From NCBI GenBank assembly GCA_025330725.1, contig JAIWND010000001.1, positions 2,362,501 through 2,426,500 of the forward strand: a DNA stretch of 64,000 nucleotides, read 5' to 3'. A program made the translations under genes and the position numbers. The number at the start of each line of letters is the position of its first letter. Position 1 is the first letter of the stretch. The notes under the pieces are model-generated. The model was not told where the DNA came from. It saw only the letters and a list, made by a program, of their open reading frames with translations, and did no database searches. Below are positions 1 to 10,904 of the stretch, piece after piece. Source of the stretch: Chlamydoabsidia padenii (Eukaryota > Mucoromycota > Mucoromycetes > Mucorales > Cunninghamellaceae).

Positions 1-114
1 TGAGATTGAACAAGTGCATAAAAACCAAGACGATCAGCGCCATGTTTACATTGGGACCTTACATGAAAGTCAGCAATACAGATATCTTCTACACACATTC
101 TACCACCAATCTTC

Positions 115-608
115 ATGGATCAGGAAGCAAACTATGGTACGGAAAGATTCAACAACAAGGCCTATGCATCTGCGGCAAAAGCATCAATACGAAACCCAGT
201 GGATCCCAAATGCAAACCCCGCCACGTCAAATCAGTTGTGTTTTATGGAGATGCTGGCCAAGTTCATGGTTCAAGAATAAAAGGATACCGGCGTCAAAGC
301 ACGACCAAGTTACAACAATCTCTCAAGGAAAAGGCAACAGTTCATGAAACCAATGAATACTGTACCTTACATCGAAACTATGTTGTCTCTGTGACTCTCG
401 GGTTGTTCGCCCACGGCGGCAGGATAGCACCAAGTTGAATTCAGGAATCGTATCTAATTGCATTGGAAGAAAAACTGGATTTGCTTCGCGGGGGCGGGAT
501 CAAAATGCAGCAATAAACATTTTGAAGAAAGGAGTTTACAAACTGACGACCAATAGCGACTACCCGCTTTTACATCAGCAACAGCACAAATTTTATTCAA
601 GTACTTGA
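115..608 (+). pseudogene. Fanzor/TnpB-like nuclease C-terminus, frameshifted relic
   Basis: Two overlapping frames join into the C-terminal part of an OrfB/TnpB-type RuvC nuclease. The first frame reads through VVFYGDAG, GSRIKGYRR and NEYCT. After a frame change near 372-380 the second frame gives KLCCLCDSR, a later C-x3 region and RGRDQNAAINILKKG. That is the zinc-ribbon CxxC half followed by the RDxNAAxNI block holding the last RuvC acidic residue. In this family the order is exactly TSKxCxxC, second Cys pair, RDxNAAxNIL. The frame break, the loss of the Ser in the usual TSK triplet and the lack of an intact N-terminus show that it is dead. The 5' part lies before the window. Eukaryotic TnpB relatives are called Fanzor; the assignment rests on these motifs only. 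Confidence 0.72.
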
Positions 609-1258
609 TCGGTGGCAACAATTCTTGGAAAGAGAATATGGGCCAATACCTTCCGCGAGAAGGATGTGTAATGTAGTAATGGTAAGTTGCATGAACCACT
701 CATATCCGTATTATCGCTAACTGAATTTTTCATTCGCCGACTAATTACTTCGTCATGCATAATTGAATAATCTTCTTGATGCCAATTGACTGGGTGGGGT
801 TGAATGTTGGATAGATGCCAAGTCGCTGTTAAACGGCTGTGGTAAGATTTTCTTATATTAGCATTAATGTTCTCATTTCCAAGCTTTTTTAATTTAACAG
901 TTGGCACAATATGCTGGGTATTCACTAGTGTCAGTTCAAGCAAAAATTTCTCTCCCAACCATCTCGGTGGATAGATACGTTATCTCGGTGCCTACCTCCC
1001 TTCCCACATAGAAATATAACTCTCCTTATCTATCTTTATGTATTCACTAATTAAAGGAGGGTACGTTGGAATGGTTGATGGGCGTATGGCGGGAATTGAA
1101 ATCCGCCTTTGTGCAGTGTTTTTATTTCTTTGTTCCCGCCCCCCCTTTTTTTTCTCTCTCTCTTTTCTCCTCCTTTCTTCAATATCATCTTGACTTGCAT
1201 ATACACATATATATACCTCTCTATATTACTTATTTACTTGAATCACCAATAATCTTTA
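609..1258. other. Intergenic, upstream of the O-FucT-like gene
   Basis: No convincing gene. It holds the tail of the Fanzor relic's flank, a pyrimidine tract at about 1138-1175 and the promoter element at 1089-1102 listed separately. Confidence 0.5.
1089..1102 (+). promoter_or_regulatory. GCGGGAATTGAAA-type promoter element
   Basis: GCGGGAATTGAAAT, ending 157 bp before the ATG at 1259. It is one copy of the recurrent element (consensus GCGGGATTTGAAA) seen before many genes in this window. Here it is followed by ATCCGCC, making the site partly palindromic. Confidence 0.5.
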
Positions 1259-2952
1259 ATGATACGGACGAGTCGATTGTCACATTATTTGGTTGGACTC
1301 ATTCTCTTCCTCTTTTTATCCATTGCGACTCTGTCAAGGTACCAACTACGAGATCCTATCCCAACATCAAACCCCCAATCGATTCCTGCTGGCACAAATT
1401 ATCTCTCTTGGCTTCCTCATGGGTAAGAAACACCACGTTGATAACAACCCTTACATTAATATCGTTATATTATTCACTTTATAGTGACATTACTGATCAA
1501 CACGAAGCATTCCGAAATGCCTTGCGAATTGGAAAAGCGTTGAATCGAACAGTGATTGCACCCAAACTACGATTGGGACAACCCCTACACTGGCAACCTT
1601 TTGAAGAATTGGCTCGGTCTTATACAACATTACAAGACAAGGAAGAACTACGACAACGCTGCCAGTCTACTACGATCGACCAGGTGGTCTGTCTCCAAAA
1701 GTTGAACGAATGGGCTGAAATCCCATGGTCTAGTCTGTTTGATGTAAAGGCAATTACTACCGAATTTGGTATTCCTGTTATTGAAAGAACCGACGGACAC
1801 GGCTGGGGAGTGAATGAAACGGCTCAAGGCGTGATGGATACTATTACTGATGTGGTGGTATTGGATGCGATGACTTTTATCGAAAATGCTACTTTTTATA
1901 ATGATCAGGATACTGAAGGATGGGGCGATTATTTGGAACGACAACTCTCTCAGTATATTGTACATCAACCAAAAAACAGCAACATCATCACCAATAACAA
2001 TAGTACTCGCAGCAAACCTTATTTGAAGACGGTGATTCATGCTCATCAGTGGAAATCATTACAACATGTACAATATATCCAATTCGGGGCACTCTCTTCT
2101 ACGCCTCGCTATCAAGTCCATACCACTGACGACCAAGTCAATCTACGGAAAGCCCTTGGTCAATCTCTGTTTGTTCGGCCGGATCAAATGGTACCACTTT
2201 ATCAACAGGCTGATCGAGCCATAAAATCTCTAGGGGGGTCCAACAACTTTCACAGCTTACGATTGGATATTACAAAGGTGATTGAATTGGATGGTCGAAT
2301 GAATGGGAAGGCAACAATAGACGATTTGGACGCCAGAAGTCAACAGGAATTAATGGATATGGTGGTAATGGAAGTATTTGGTGACATACCTATCAATCAA
2401 GCGGTGATATCTGCTTTACCTGTGAATACTGGCTCCAAACTGGCAACTCTCTTATCTCAACAACAACAACACATTTTGGATCGTCAGCAACTCTTGGATG
2501 CATGTATGGATTATCGGCAACAATTCGAAAACCAATATCCTATATATTATTTGGTCGGTGATCATATACTTGCCCCAGCATTACGCTCTGGTATCTATGG
2601 ACCTTTGTTATCCCACTTTCCATGCCTGTTTACAAAGGAAGATCTGAAACTGGATTTGACTAGTTGGATCTCCGCTCATCCTGCTTTACAAGACCAAAAT
2701 ATGAATTATGGAAAGATATTGGGTCCAATACTAGATATACTTATCGCAGGTCAAGGTAAATCAGAAATAAACAGACTACTTTACACGTTTTTATGTGGAT
2801 ATCATATTAACAAGCTTTTTTTTTTTTTTTTTCTATGATTGATAGGCTCTTCCTTTATTGAAGTCCCACTTTCTCCTTTAACAAAATTCATCAGTCGGCA
2901 ACAACAAATATCGACTGATAACAATACTGTAGACTCATCTCCAGTAGTATAG
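1259..2952 (+). CDS. O-fucosyltransferase-like type II membrane protein
   Basis: Three exons (1259-1422, 1485-2755, 2846-2952) encode 513 aa; both introns are GT-AG and keep frame. The ATG at 1259 is chosen because it directly precedes a signal-anchor, YLVGLILFLFLSIATL, at residues 10-25; upstream ATGs lead into a frame broken by the first intron. Residues 46-80 read NYLSWLPHG, then NALRIGKALNRTVIAPKLRLG. This is the signature of the fungal CigA/O-fucosyltransferase-like family, where a YLPHSG...ENALxLAxxLNRTL block binds the nucleotide-sugar side of a GT-B-like fold. The C-terminus (DILIAGQG...LSPLTKFISR) resembles the family's final substrate-binding block. A Golgi or ER lumenal glycosyltransferase is the likely role, but donor and acceptor are unknown. 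Confidence 0.7.
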
Positions 2953-3058
2953 AAATCACAACATATACCTCTACTTTTTTTTTTAATTGTATACTCTCTC
3001 ATATCTTTACAGTAGCCCTAAACTTAATAAAAACATCGGTACTTCCTAATAAGTAGTA

Positions 3059-3070
3059 GCGGGATTCAAA
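3059..3070 (+). promoter_or_regulatory. GCGGGATTCAAA promoter element
   Basis: GCGGGATTCAAA ends 171 bp before the ATG at 3241. It differs from the window consensus only in the second half (TTCAAA rather than TTTGAA, itself the reverse complement of TTTGAA). Confidence 0.45.
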
Positions 3071-3240
3071 ATAAAAAGACGATGTATTGCGGGGGTAGGT
3101 GTATGTTTCTTCTCTTACTTGTTTAACCCTTGTTAATTTGTGTCATGTGAAAACCCTTCCAAACCCACTTTTTTTATTTATCTTCTTTCTTCTATATTTT
3201 ATATTCATACTACTGAAAAGAATACACATTTGCAACAATC

Positions 3241-5091
3241 ATGTCTCAACGTTTGCCGATTCTATTAAACTCTTCTGTCAAGTCTGGTTTAAAACGGGGA
3301 CCCTTCCAAAAACGCACCAATGTCCTCCGATCCTATGCAACACATCAAGAGCAAAATCAAAAACCAACTGCCAACTCTACTCCACTCATCATTTCAGGTC
3401 TTTTGGTATTAGGTGGTCTTGTTTATTTTACCTCAAGTCAAGGTAAGAGCAATTCTTTTCATTTATGCATAAAATTAACTTTTTTTTTTTAAAAAAAAAA
3501 TTAAAAAAACAAACTAGGTGGTAAAAAGCGGTCTCTTGATCCAACTGACTCTCGCTTTCAGGAATTTCAAAAGGATGCTGATAAAGTCATTGCGGATCGA
3601 CATGATGTTAAAGGTGCTGTCCATCCAGAAGGCGCCCACCCCTCGACTATCATCAATGAAAAAATCGACCAAACAGCACACCCGGTGGCGACCAAGCGAC
3701 TTGCCTATGTAGATCCACAAACCTTGGCGGAACAAGCACCTTCTGCTAGTATGAAGGCCACTAGTCAAGCCAAGGAATATTTAGAACTGTCGGTCAAGTC
3801 TCCTCATCCATCAGGTGGTGCAGCCTCCGCGGGTGGTCATGGTGCCGCCGCCGCCGTTCAAGACACCACTCAGCCGAACGAACCCATCACCGTCTCTTTG
3901 TCCCGGGTGCCAACCGACATCAAGGAGGGCGCACAGGAAAAATGGAGCCAGGTGAAACAGAGTGTGGATCATCAACAACAACAGGTACGAGACACGGTGC
4001 GCTCAGTGGAAGACGAGGCGTTGGCGGAATGGAACCATCTCTCATCCAAGGCGGCAAAGGAAGCTCAGGCTGCGAAGGATCAAGTCAATGCCAAGTGGAA
4101 TCAAGCAGCTCAAAAGGCGGAAGATGTCAAGGACCAGGCCAATCAAACATTGAACAAGGTATCGAATGAAGCACAACGTAAGGCCGATCAAGCAAGAGAC
4201 AGTTGGAACCAAGTGACAAACGAAGCTACTCAAAAGGCAGAAGATGTCAAGGATCAAGTCTCGGTGGAAGCACAACACAAAGTAAACCAAGCCAAGGATA
4301 GCTGGAATCAGGTGACAAACGAAGCTACTCAAAAGGCGGAAGATGTCAAGGATCAGGCTAACCACGCATGGAACAAGCTATCGACCGAAGCCGAACACAA
4401 AGTAAACCAAGCCAAGGATAGCTGGAATCAGGTGACAAACGAAGCTACACAAAAGGCAGAAGATGTCAAGAACGAAGCAAACCACACATGGAATAAGCTA
4501 TCGAACGATGCACAGTACAAGGCAAACCAAGTTCAGGGCGACTGGAATAAGATGAAACACGATGCTTCTCAAAAGGCAGAAGATGTCAAGGATCAGACCA
4601 ACCACACATGGAACAAAGTATCGACCGAAGCACAACGCAAGGCGGATCGAGCAAAAGATGACTGGAACCAAATGACAAACGAAGCTACACAAAAGGCGGA
4701 AGATGTCAAGAACGAAGCAAACCACACATGGAACAAGCTATCGAACGATACACAGTACAAGGCAAACCAAGCTCAAGGAGATTGGAACCAGTTGAAACAC
4801 GAAGTGTCTCGTAAGGCGGAAGATGTAAAGGACGAAGCCAATGCGCACTGGAACTCGCTCGTGGACGATGCGAACAAAAAAGTAGATGCTGCCAAGGAAC
4901 CCGAATGGAACCGATTGTCAACTGAAATGCATAATCAAGTACAAAAAGGCGTGGAGGAAGCACGATCAAGCTGGAACATCTCAAAGAAAAAGGCAAGCGA
5001 TGCGGTGGATGATGCGATGCATCAGGCTCGTGAAACTTACGATAATGCACAAACTAATTTTGAACAAGCACATCAAAATGGGAGCAAGTGA
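3241..5091 (+). CDS. Mitochondrial LEA-like amphipathic repeat protein
   Basis: Two exons (3241-3442 and 3518-5091) give 591 aa. Residues 1-35 are basic, hydroxylated and free of acids (MSQRLPILLNSSVKSG...), a typical mitochondrial presequence ending near LRSYATH. Residues about 49-65 (LIISGLLVLGGLVYF) form one membrane segment. The rest is hydrophilic and dominated by a tandem repeat of about 40 residues (120 bp, about 4090-4880) built on KAEDVKDQANHTWNKLS and KVNQAKDSWNQVTNEATQ half-units, rich in Ala, Lys, Asp, Glu and Trp. This is the composition of LEA group 3-like amphipathic helices, which protect membranes or proteins during drying. Imported, inner-membrane anchored and possibly desiccation-protective is an inference; an architectural membrane role is also possible. 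Confidence 0.6.
4090..4880 (+). repeat. Coding tandem repeat, 120 bp period
   Basis: Units contain the recurring block AAGGCGGAAGATGTCAAG (KAEDVK) followed by a Trp-Asn step every about 20 residues. One unit near 4250-4290 has lost about seven codons (VKDQVSVEAQ), a clean in-frame deletion that suggests unequal crossing over. Confidence 0.75.
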
Positions 5092-6220
5092 TTGGCGTAG
5101 GATACATAGTATAGTTGATAAATCATTTACAAGTCTTGTTTATGATTGTTTAGTATAGTCTAGTTTTTTATTTGATCTAAATAAAGTCATATATATATAC
5201 ATTAACCCACCGGCTTGATTGATAGACTGTGGTATTATTGACTTGATTGGATATACTCTTTTACTTTATAGGGCTTAATACAGTACTTTAAAAACTAATC
5301 TTATGCACATCGACTCCTTCGGCGTTAGGAAGTGAGAGACACACTGTTCTGTGCTAATTTGCGGTTCGTATAAAATGGCTAAAACGAGAGATAATGAATT
5401 AAAACAGTAAAACATGTAATTCAGATTGTGTAAGTGAAAAAGAGCTGATTTATTGATAATATAAAAATTGGGAGAAGATAAAATGCGGGGGTTTGGAGAA
5501 AACCTCAAAGAGATGAAAAACTCCAAACCCCGGACACAATATTTTCTACTTTAAATATTTACATCCCGCTTCATGCAAAGTATGTTTAATGTCCGCCACA
5601 CCCACAACCAAACCTTTATATGGTTTATTCATGTTACTTTGTAATAGTATGTTTCAAGGAAGAAAAAAGGTTCTAATTATTAATACATAAGTTATAATTT
5701 TGAGACATGATGAAAAAGTGCCATCAGTTTAGTGAATTTTGACAGCTGTATACCTGGTACATGTGAGTTTGTTGTCGCTAGCATCTTTTTTTTTTTTACC
5801 TCGTAAAAGGGAACAACATACGTACATCCTGATTGTGAGTACTCCATGATACGCCAATCAGAATCGGGTAGAATTTACAGTGCAAGGTAGAATTAAGTGG
5901 GAGCGCGTAGCATGAACGAGGGGTCTCGGGGGCATTGTGTAACGTAAAACGGAGGGTGCTATTATTAGCTCAGCAACACAGTGATATACATATTATGTAT
6001 CGTCGATTGTTTATTGAATAAATAAAAAAGATAATAACAATGCCATAGATTGGAGCAAAAGGGGAGAAGGAATGAGATATGGTATACTGTGGGGTAGTAA
6101 TGATTGGAGGAATGTGTCAGTAATGTATTTGGTATAATCCAGCTTTTTTCATTGGTCCCTAAGCATGTTAAAAAAAAGGAATGAGTATCATTATTTTTAC
6201 CCCAAATGTTTATCATCCAC
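5092..6220. other. Intergenic with convergent 3' ends
   Basis: AATAAAG at about 5181 fits polyadenylation of the LEA-like gene and TTTATT at about 6009 fits that of the ceramide synthase on the minus strand. The only other structure is the hairpin at 5485-5533. Open frames here show no protein-like composition. Confidence 0.5.
5485..5533. repeat. GC-rich inverted repeat (hairpin)
   Basis: GCGGGGGTTTGGAG pairs with CTCCAAACCCCGG across about 22 bases. Each arm resembles the promoter element (GCGGGGTTTGGA), so this is an inverted pair of the element located downstream of two convergent genes rather than in a promoter. Confidence 0.45.
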
Positions 6221-7403
6221 TTACTTTTCATCTTCATCATCACTTCTAGTATCTTCTGCGTTCTGTCCCCGTATGACACGCGTGATCACTTTGACAATCA
6301 AAGCGAACCAATAAACCATGACGACATTAAGGACCATAAACAAACCTGCATACATATACTGAGTGGTGGGTACCATAAAATGGCCTTTTTCGGGTTCCCA
6401 TTTCATTTCAATGTACTTTGTAGGTTCCGTCAAGGTAGCCCAAAAAATCTTGGTGAAGAAACCATGACGAGTGATGGGCCAAGAGAGAGCAAATAATCCA
6501 AAAGCCACATCACACATGGTGGTGAATTCCATATATTTTAATATTTTAGCTACCTAGTAAAATTCGTTAGATGATGTGTCCTCCTCTTTATTGTATACTA
6601 CTTACCGCCAATAAGATATCTGATAAATCCATACAACACAACACTGCATTTCCCACTCGGACAAAGTTTCCAATGTAGCTAGTGATCAACAAAATCAATG
6701 TCACCACATGATGAGTCACCATTGCCAAATGGTCCTTGCGTCGTTTTTCGGTATGAATTGTATAGAGTTGCTGGAACCAAAAGGACATTTGCATCAAGTA
6801 ATAGTATTTCATACCCCGAGAAGTAAGGAGATGAGGGTAGTCGATCCAATAATACTTTGTATCAAACCAATATGGACTATGATACATCAAAGTCTAAAAA
6901 AAAGGACCGTTTGTTAGTTTTACGATCATTCCTCCCCGAGGTTTTTTTTTTTTTTCTCTTACCATTCCGATTGTCCAAAATATAGAGTAATAAGTAAAGA
7001 GAAATCCTTGTTCCGCCAAGCGTTGTCGTTTGGCAAAGGATCGAATACCCCATGCTTTGGTAAGAGGATGGTATACATTAAGCATAATGGCCGCTCGTAA
7101 AAACGTAAATGCCACCACCCAAAAACCAACAAAGTAGACATCGTTTCTTCCTTTACCATAAGTGTCGGGTCCTACCGCATATGTTACAAATATACATTTT
7201 TCAGCTAAAGGCACCCCGAGGGCGTATCCAACTAAAGCCGTCATTGTCAAAGCTCCGGTGATTTCTATAAAAACTTGTTAATGCCATTTTTTTATAGAGG
7301 GGGGGTGAAGGGGATGTTTACCTAATTCATGGCGTGTAAAGAGTTCGATGGCAGATTGCGGTGTTATTGGCAATGAGCTTCTTTTAAAAAGCGGATCGGC
7401 CAT
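6221..7403 (-). CDS. LAG1: Ceramide synthase (Lag1/Lac1 family, TLC domain)
   Basis: Four exons on the minus strand (7403-7322, 7264-6963, 6893-6606, 6553-6221) give 334 aa. It condenses a sphingoid base with a fatty acyl-CoA in the ER membrane. The TLC domain signature is visible: FFF-less but Tyr/Phe-rich membrane helices, the paired histidines at residues 189-190 (THHVVT) and the downstream Asp pair MDLSD at 216-220, both needed for catalysis in this family. The tail is acidic (TRSDDEDEK), as in many Lag1 proteins, where it may be CK2-phosphorylated. An alternative in-frame ATG lies at 7475, but the promoter element at 7495-7507 would then sit only 19 bp upstream, so MADPLFKRSSL at 7403 is preferred. 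The length is slightly short for the family. Confidence 0.88.
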
Positions 7404-7494
7404 GTTTGTAGTGAGGAGACCTATTAAAGATAAAAAGAGAAGAAGAAGAGAAGAAGAATGATCGATCGCCTCCATAAAGACACAGCATACCGCA

Positions 7495-7507
7495 TTTCAG
7501 ACCCCGC
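7495..7507 (-). promoter_or_regulatory. GCGGGGTCTGAAA promoter element
   Basis: On the minus strand the site reads GCGGGGTCTGAAA and ends 92 bp before the ceramide synthase ATG at 7403. It lies between that start and the 3' end of the VNX1-like gene. Confidence 0.45.
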
Positions 7508-7561
7508 AAATTCCAGGCACGAGGCATGGGGAATCCAAGACAAACTATTTATTAAAAACAA

Positions 7562-10500
7562 CTAATGTATGGAAGGAACCCCAATCAAAACACCGGTTTC
7601 TGAGAAGGGTGGAATGAAGTAAAAGGCAAAGATAAGGACAAAATAACTAAGGATCAATATAGAGCCTTTAAAGTAATTTGCCTTTCCTTCTTGATAAGTA
7701 TATGTTAATAAGAATACAGAGAAGATCACCGTGATCACATCCCATCGAGGAAACACCAAGCTATGATTAAAATTGAATATGTTTAGCAAAATTGTCTAGT
7801 CGTCTCCTTTGGTTATTACCTGAATGTATATTGAGCCAGCTCTTCTTTGCCATAGTTATACCAATATGAGAATGCCACCATGGATGGAATCTGAAGTAGA
7901 CATACTTGCAATGAGTAGGATGATCCAATCTCCATGCTACAAAAGTAATAATCAAAAAAAAAAAAAAAAAAAAGAGTGTTAGTTTCATTTGCGTGATGTT
8001 TTTATCCGACTTACCTTAAAACAATGTTCCCATAAAGTGCAAAGGAGATGGCGTTCATGAATTCAGTTATATTAGGCACCTGTCATTCAAGGCGAAAAAG
8101 GTAAGTAACAAATACAAAAAAAGTCTTTTCATGGCTTACCAATGCGAATAAGGTCAACCCCAAAAACTTTTCATCGACAGCCAAGTTTTCCATGACCAGA
8201 TCAACAGTATCCACGAGTATTTCGGCAATGATAGCATAAAGAATGGTGCATACACATAGGATTGTGTAACTTTTAGCTTTGCCCCAATTTGGTGAATCAT
8301 GGCCTGCTATTTCGTCGTCATCATCCTCTTCTTCAGGTTCCTTGGCATGTATAAAGGTTGCAACGGTTGGTGGTCCTACCTTTGCAGAGATGGGTGATGG
8401 TGCTGAGTTTGACATTGGTAAAGGTGGTCGAGAAGTATTGCTGATGGTAGGATTGCTGTCACACGCAGGATAAGTCACAGTGACTATAGGAGTGGGAGGT
8501 ATGATTGTATTGTCATCTACAGATAAAAGAGTAAGAGAATTAGTTTAATGTCCCCCCCCTTTTTTTTACTTGACTGTATTACCACCGTGTTGATTGTGGC
8601 CTTCTTCCTGTAATTGCTGTCGACGTTGTTGTTTCGAGCTGTGTATCAATTGGGATATAATGTGGCTGGGAAGTAGCTTTTGATAATAGGATTCTTGATG
8701 TTGATTGCCCTGAGATTTACCATTATCCCATATCATCTCGACGTGCGTGTGTAAACTAAAGACCAAACCGATAGAATAAACCTAAAAGATATAAATAGAT
8801 TAGATTTATTCATTCATGCAAAAACGTTTAAAACACTTACAGAGGGTAGAATGGCTGCACAGAGCCACATGAGGGGCTTCACGCTGTTTTGATAGACGGG
8901 ATCAATAGTCGGGTTCATTTGGTCATAATAGCATCGAGAGCACGAGATAGTTCCATCGGTCGATCCATCAGGACACCCAACACACTTGAGTTCAAACTAT
9001 CAAAAACGGAAGGTTTAGGAGCATGATTCAAGTATTTTTCTTTTCAAAGCTTACCGAGCCAAACATTTGATAAAAGATGGTGGGAGTCAAGGCACCGATA
9101 ATAGCCATAATAAGCATTGTAGAAGTGACACCTAGGAGAAGAAGAAGAAGAGATCAGTACGCCGTATTCATATTCATCACCATCTTTTTATTTATACTTA
9201 TTATTTTTACCTGCACTTTTTGCATTAAAGCGTTGTTCCTTACGCTTGACACTACTGCTAAGCATACTCATCCCAGGCATGAGCAGGACACCTGCCAAAA
9301 AGCTACCAATCAGAGAGCCTTCCACCAATCGACTTTTCCCACTCATGAGAGCCACCGCGTAGAGGATGATTTCAATGATACTACCAAATGTCGCATTGAT
9401 CGCCGCCGCCACCCCCATGGAAGATTGCGCCGAAATGGAGCTGACACCCATCCCGATAAAGTAAGACATTGGAATAACAGATGCCAAAGACAAGGCAAAG
9501 ACCAAGGAAGGTGCACAGATAAAGGAGTCGGGGATATAATGCTTGATGACAAATTCATCCAGGATGACAAAGAAGATCAAGGGTATCAAATTGATAAAGA
9601 TAATGTTGATGCCATCGTATGTGTATTTGTAGTATTGCCATCCCACTGCTTGATATGTGCACAATAAGATCACGGTTGGTTTGCCACCTGTTGCTGCTGC
9701 AAGTTGAGAATGACCAGAAGGACTAGACTTGAATCTTAAATTGAGGGGGTGTCGACGAAGATGACGTACAAGGAGATAGTTGAGCTTGGCCATTGGAATG
9801 GTGATCACAAAGAACCAACAGACAGTTGATACCAGCATAAGGAGAGGTGCTAAAAGAAAGAAAGAAAGAGATCATTATCAGTACCAATCCACTATTGCCT
9901 TTTTGCTTGACTTACTAATGATTGTGAAGAGTAATAGATAATAGATCCATGCAGAAGGACCTAGTTTAAGCACATTGATAAAACCAGTGAACCACCGAGA
10001 TAAAGGTTTTGCATTTCGTTGCTTTTGATAACTATCCAACAGACCAGTTCCTTCTTCATCCACATAAAAGTTATCCGATGTCCCAGAATGACCGGTTTCC
10101 AGACTTGAGGGAGCAATGTCAATCGCCCGTTCTACATATCGTCCAAAAGGCCATAATAAGTAAAAAGCAAGTTCCCGCATGACCAGACCATAAGAACGAC
10201 CATTTGGTGGGACAAGCATCATCACCAGAGATAGCAGAAAAATAACCGCTGCGAGCCACCAACCAAATAGAATACACCAGAGAATGTTGCCAGGATGAAG
10301 GAATAGTTCAGGAGAAGACGAAGGAGACGAGTGTAATGCATTATTGGCACGACGGACCACTGATCTTGATTTTTTGTATAACGCAGGTTTCCAAATAGGT
10401 AGACCAAAGGGGTGTCGTTTGTTCATAGCCTATAGACCCCAATGAGTCAACTTTGTTACCTTGTTATATTGTTATTATTTTTACCTCTTGTCTGTCCTTC

Positions 10501-10904
10501 AATGTCATTTCACGTTCCAAGCTATCAAAGGAGTGTTGGTCATTGTCCGAATGATGGTTATTTTGTGATTGGCGCCTTCGACTAGTTGTTCGTCGCCTTG
10601 TTGATGAAGATTGATCTTGATCATTGTCTGTATTATTGAGAGGGTCGGGTTGATTGTCACTGCCGGTAGTATCACCAGTGAGGCCAGATGTATTGCTTCT
10701 AGTCATTGAGCTTCGTCGTTCATTCAAGGGTATACTAGCTGTCGAGTCGTCTTGAGCAGGGGTTATTGCAATTGGTGGATTATCAAGGGACCCGTAGTTG
10801 GTATGATGTCTAGATAAGGATCTTTGTGAATGATCATCGTTGGTCATTGATGAGTCAGAAACTGCTTCGTCAGGAGACATCCAAGATGACGCTGTAGGAC
10901 CCAT
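7562..10904 (-). CDS. VNX1: VNX1-type vacuolar cation/H+ exchanger (CAX superfamily)
   Basis: Ten exons (10904-10485, 10429-9916, 9849-9211, 9131-9055, 8996-8841, 8781-8583, 8516-8140, 8079-8015, 7936-7820, 7760-7562) join in frame to 920 aa. The long N-terminal cytosolic part is Ser/Asn/Asp-rich (about residues 1-140), then come membrane helices. The c-1 exchanger repeat is clear in exon 3: GMGVSSISAQSSMGVAAAIN followed by NATFGSIIEI and LVEGSLIGSFLAGVLLMPGM, with the catalytic-type acidic residue in SIIE. The c-2 side includes EFMNAISFALYGN and EIGSSYSLQVCLL. A loop in exon 5 has CVGC and CSRC pairs that could bind zinc. S. cerevisiae Vnx1 is the length and architecture match: low Ca2+ affinity, Na+/K+ for H+ antiport at the vacuole. 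Substrate is inferred. Confidence 0.85.

Noticed and set aside
1066..2838. 590-codon open frame from an upstream ATG
   Set aside because: It reads through both introns in part and uses the wrong frame before 1485; the ATG at 1259 gives the signal anchor and the family motif.
6221..7403. TRAM/translocon protein instead of ceramide synthase
   Set aside because: The THH and MDLSD residues typical of Lag1-type synthases are present.
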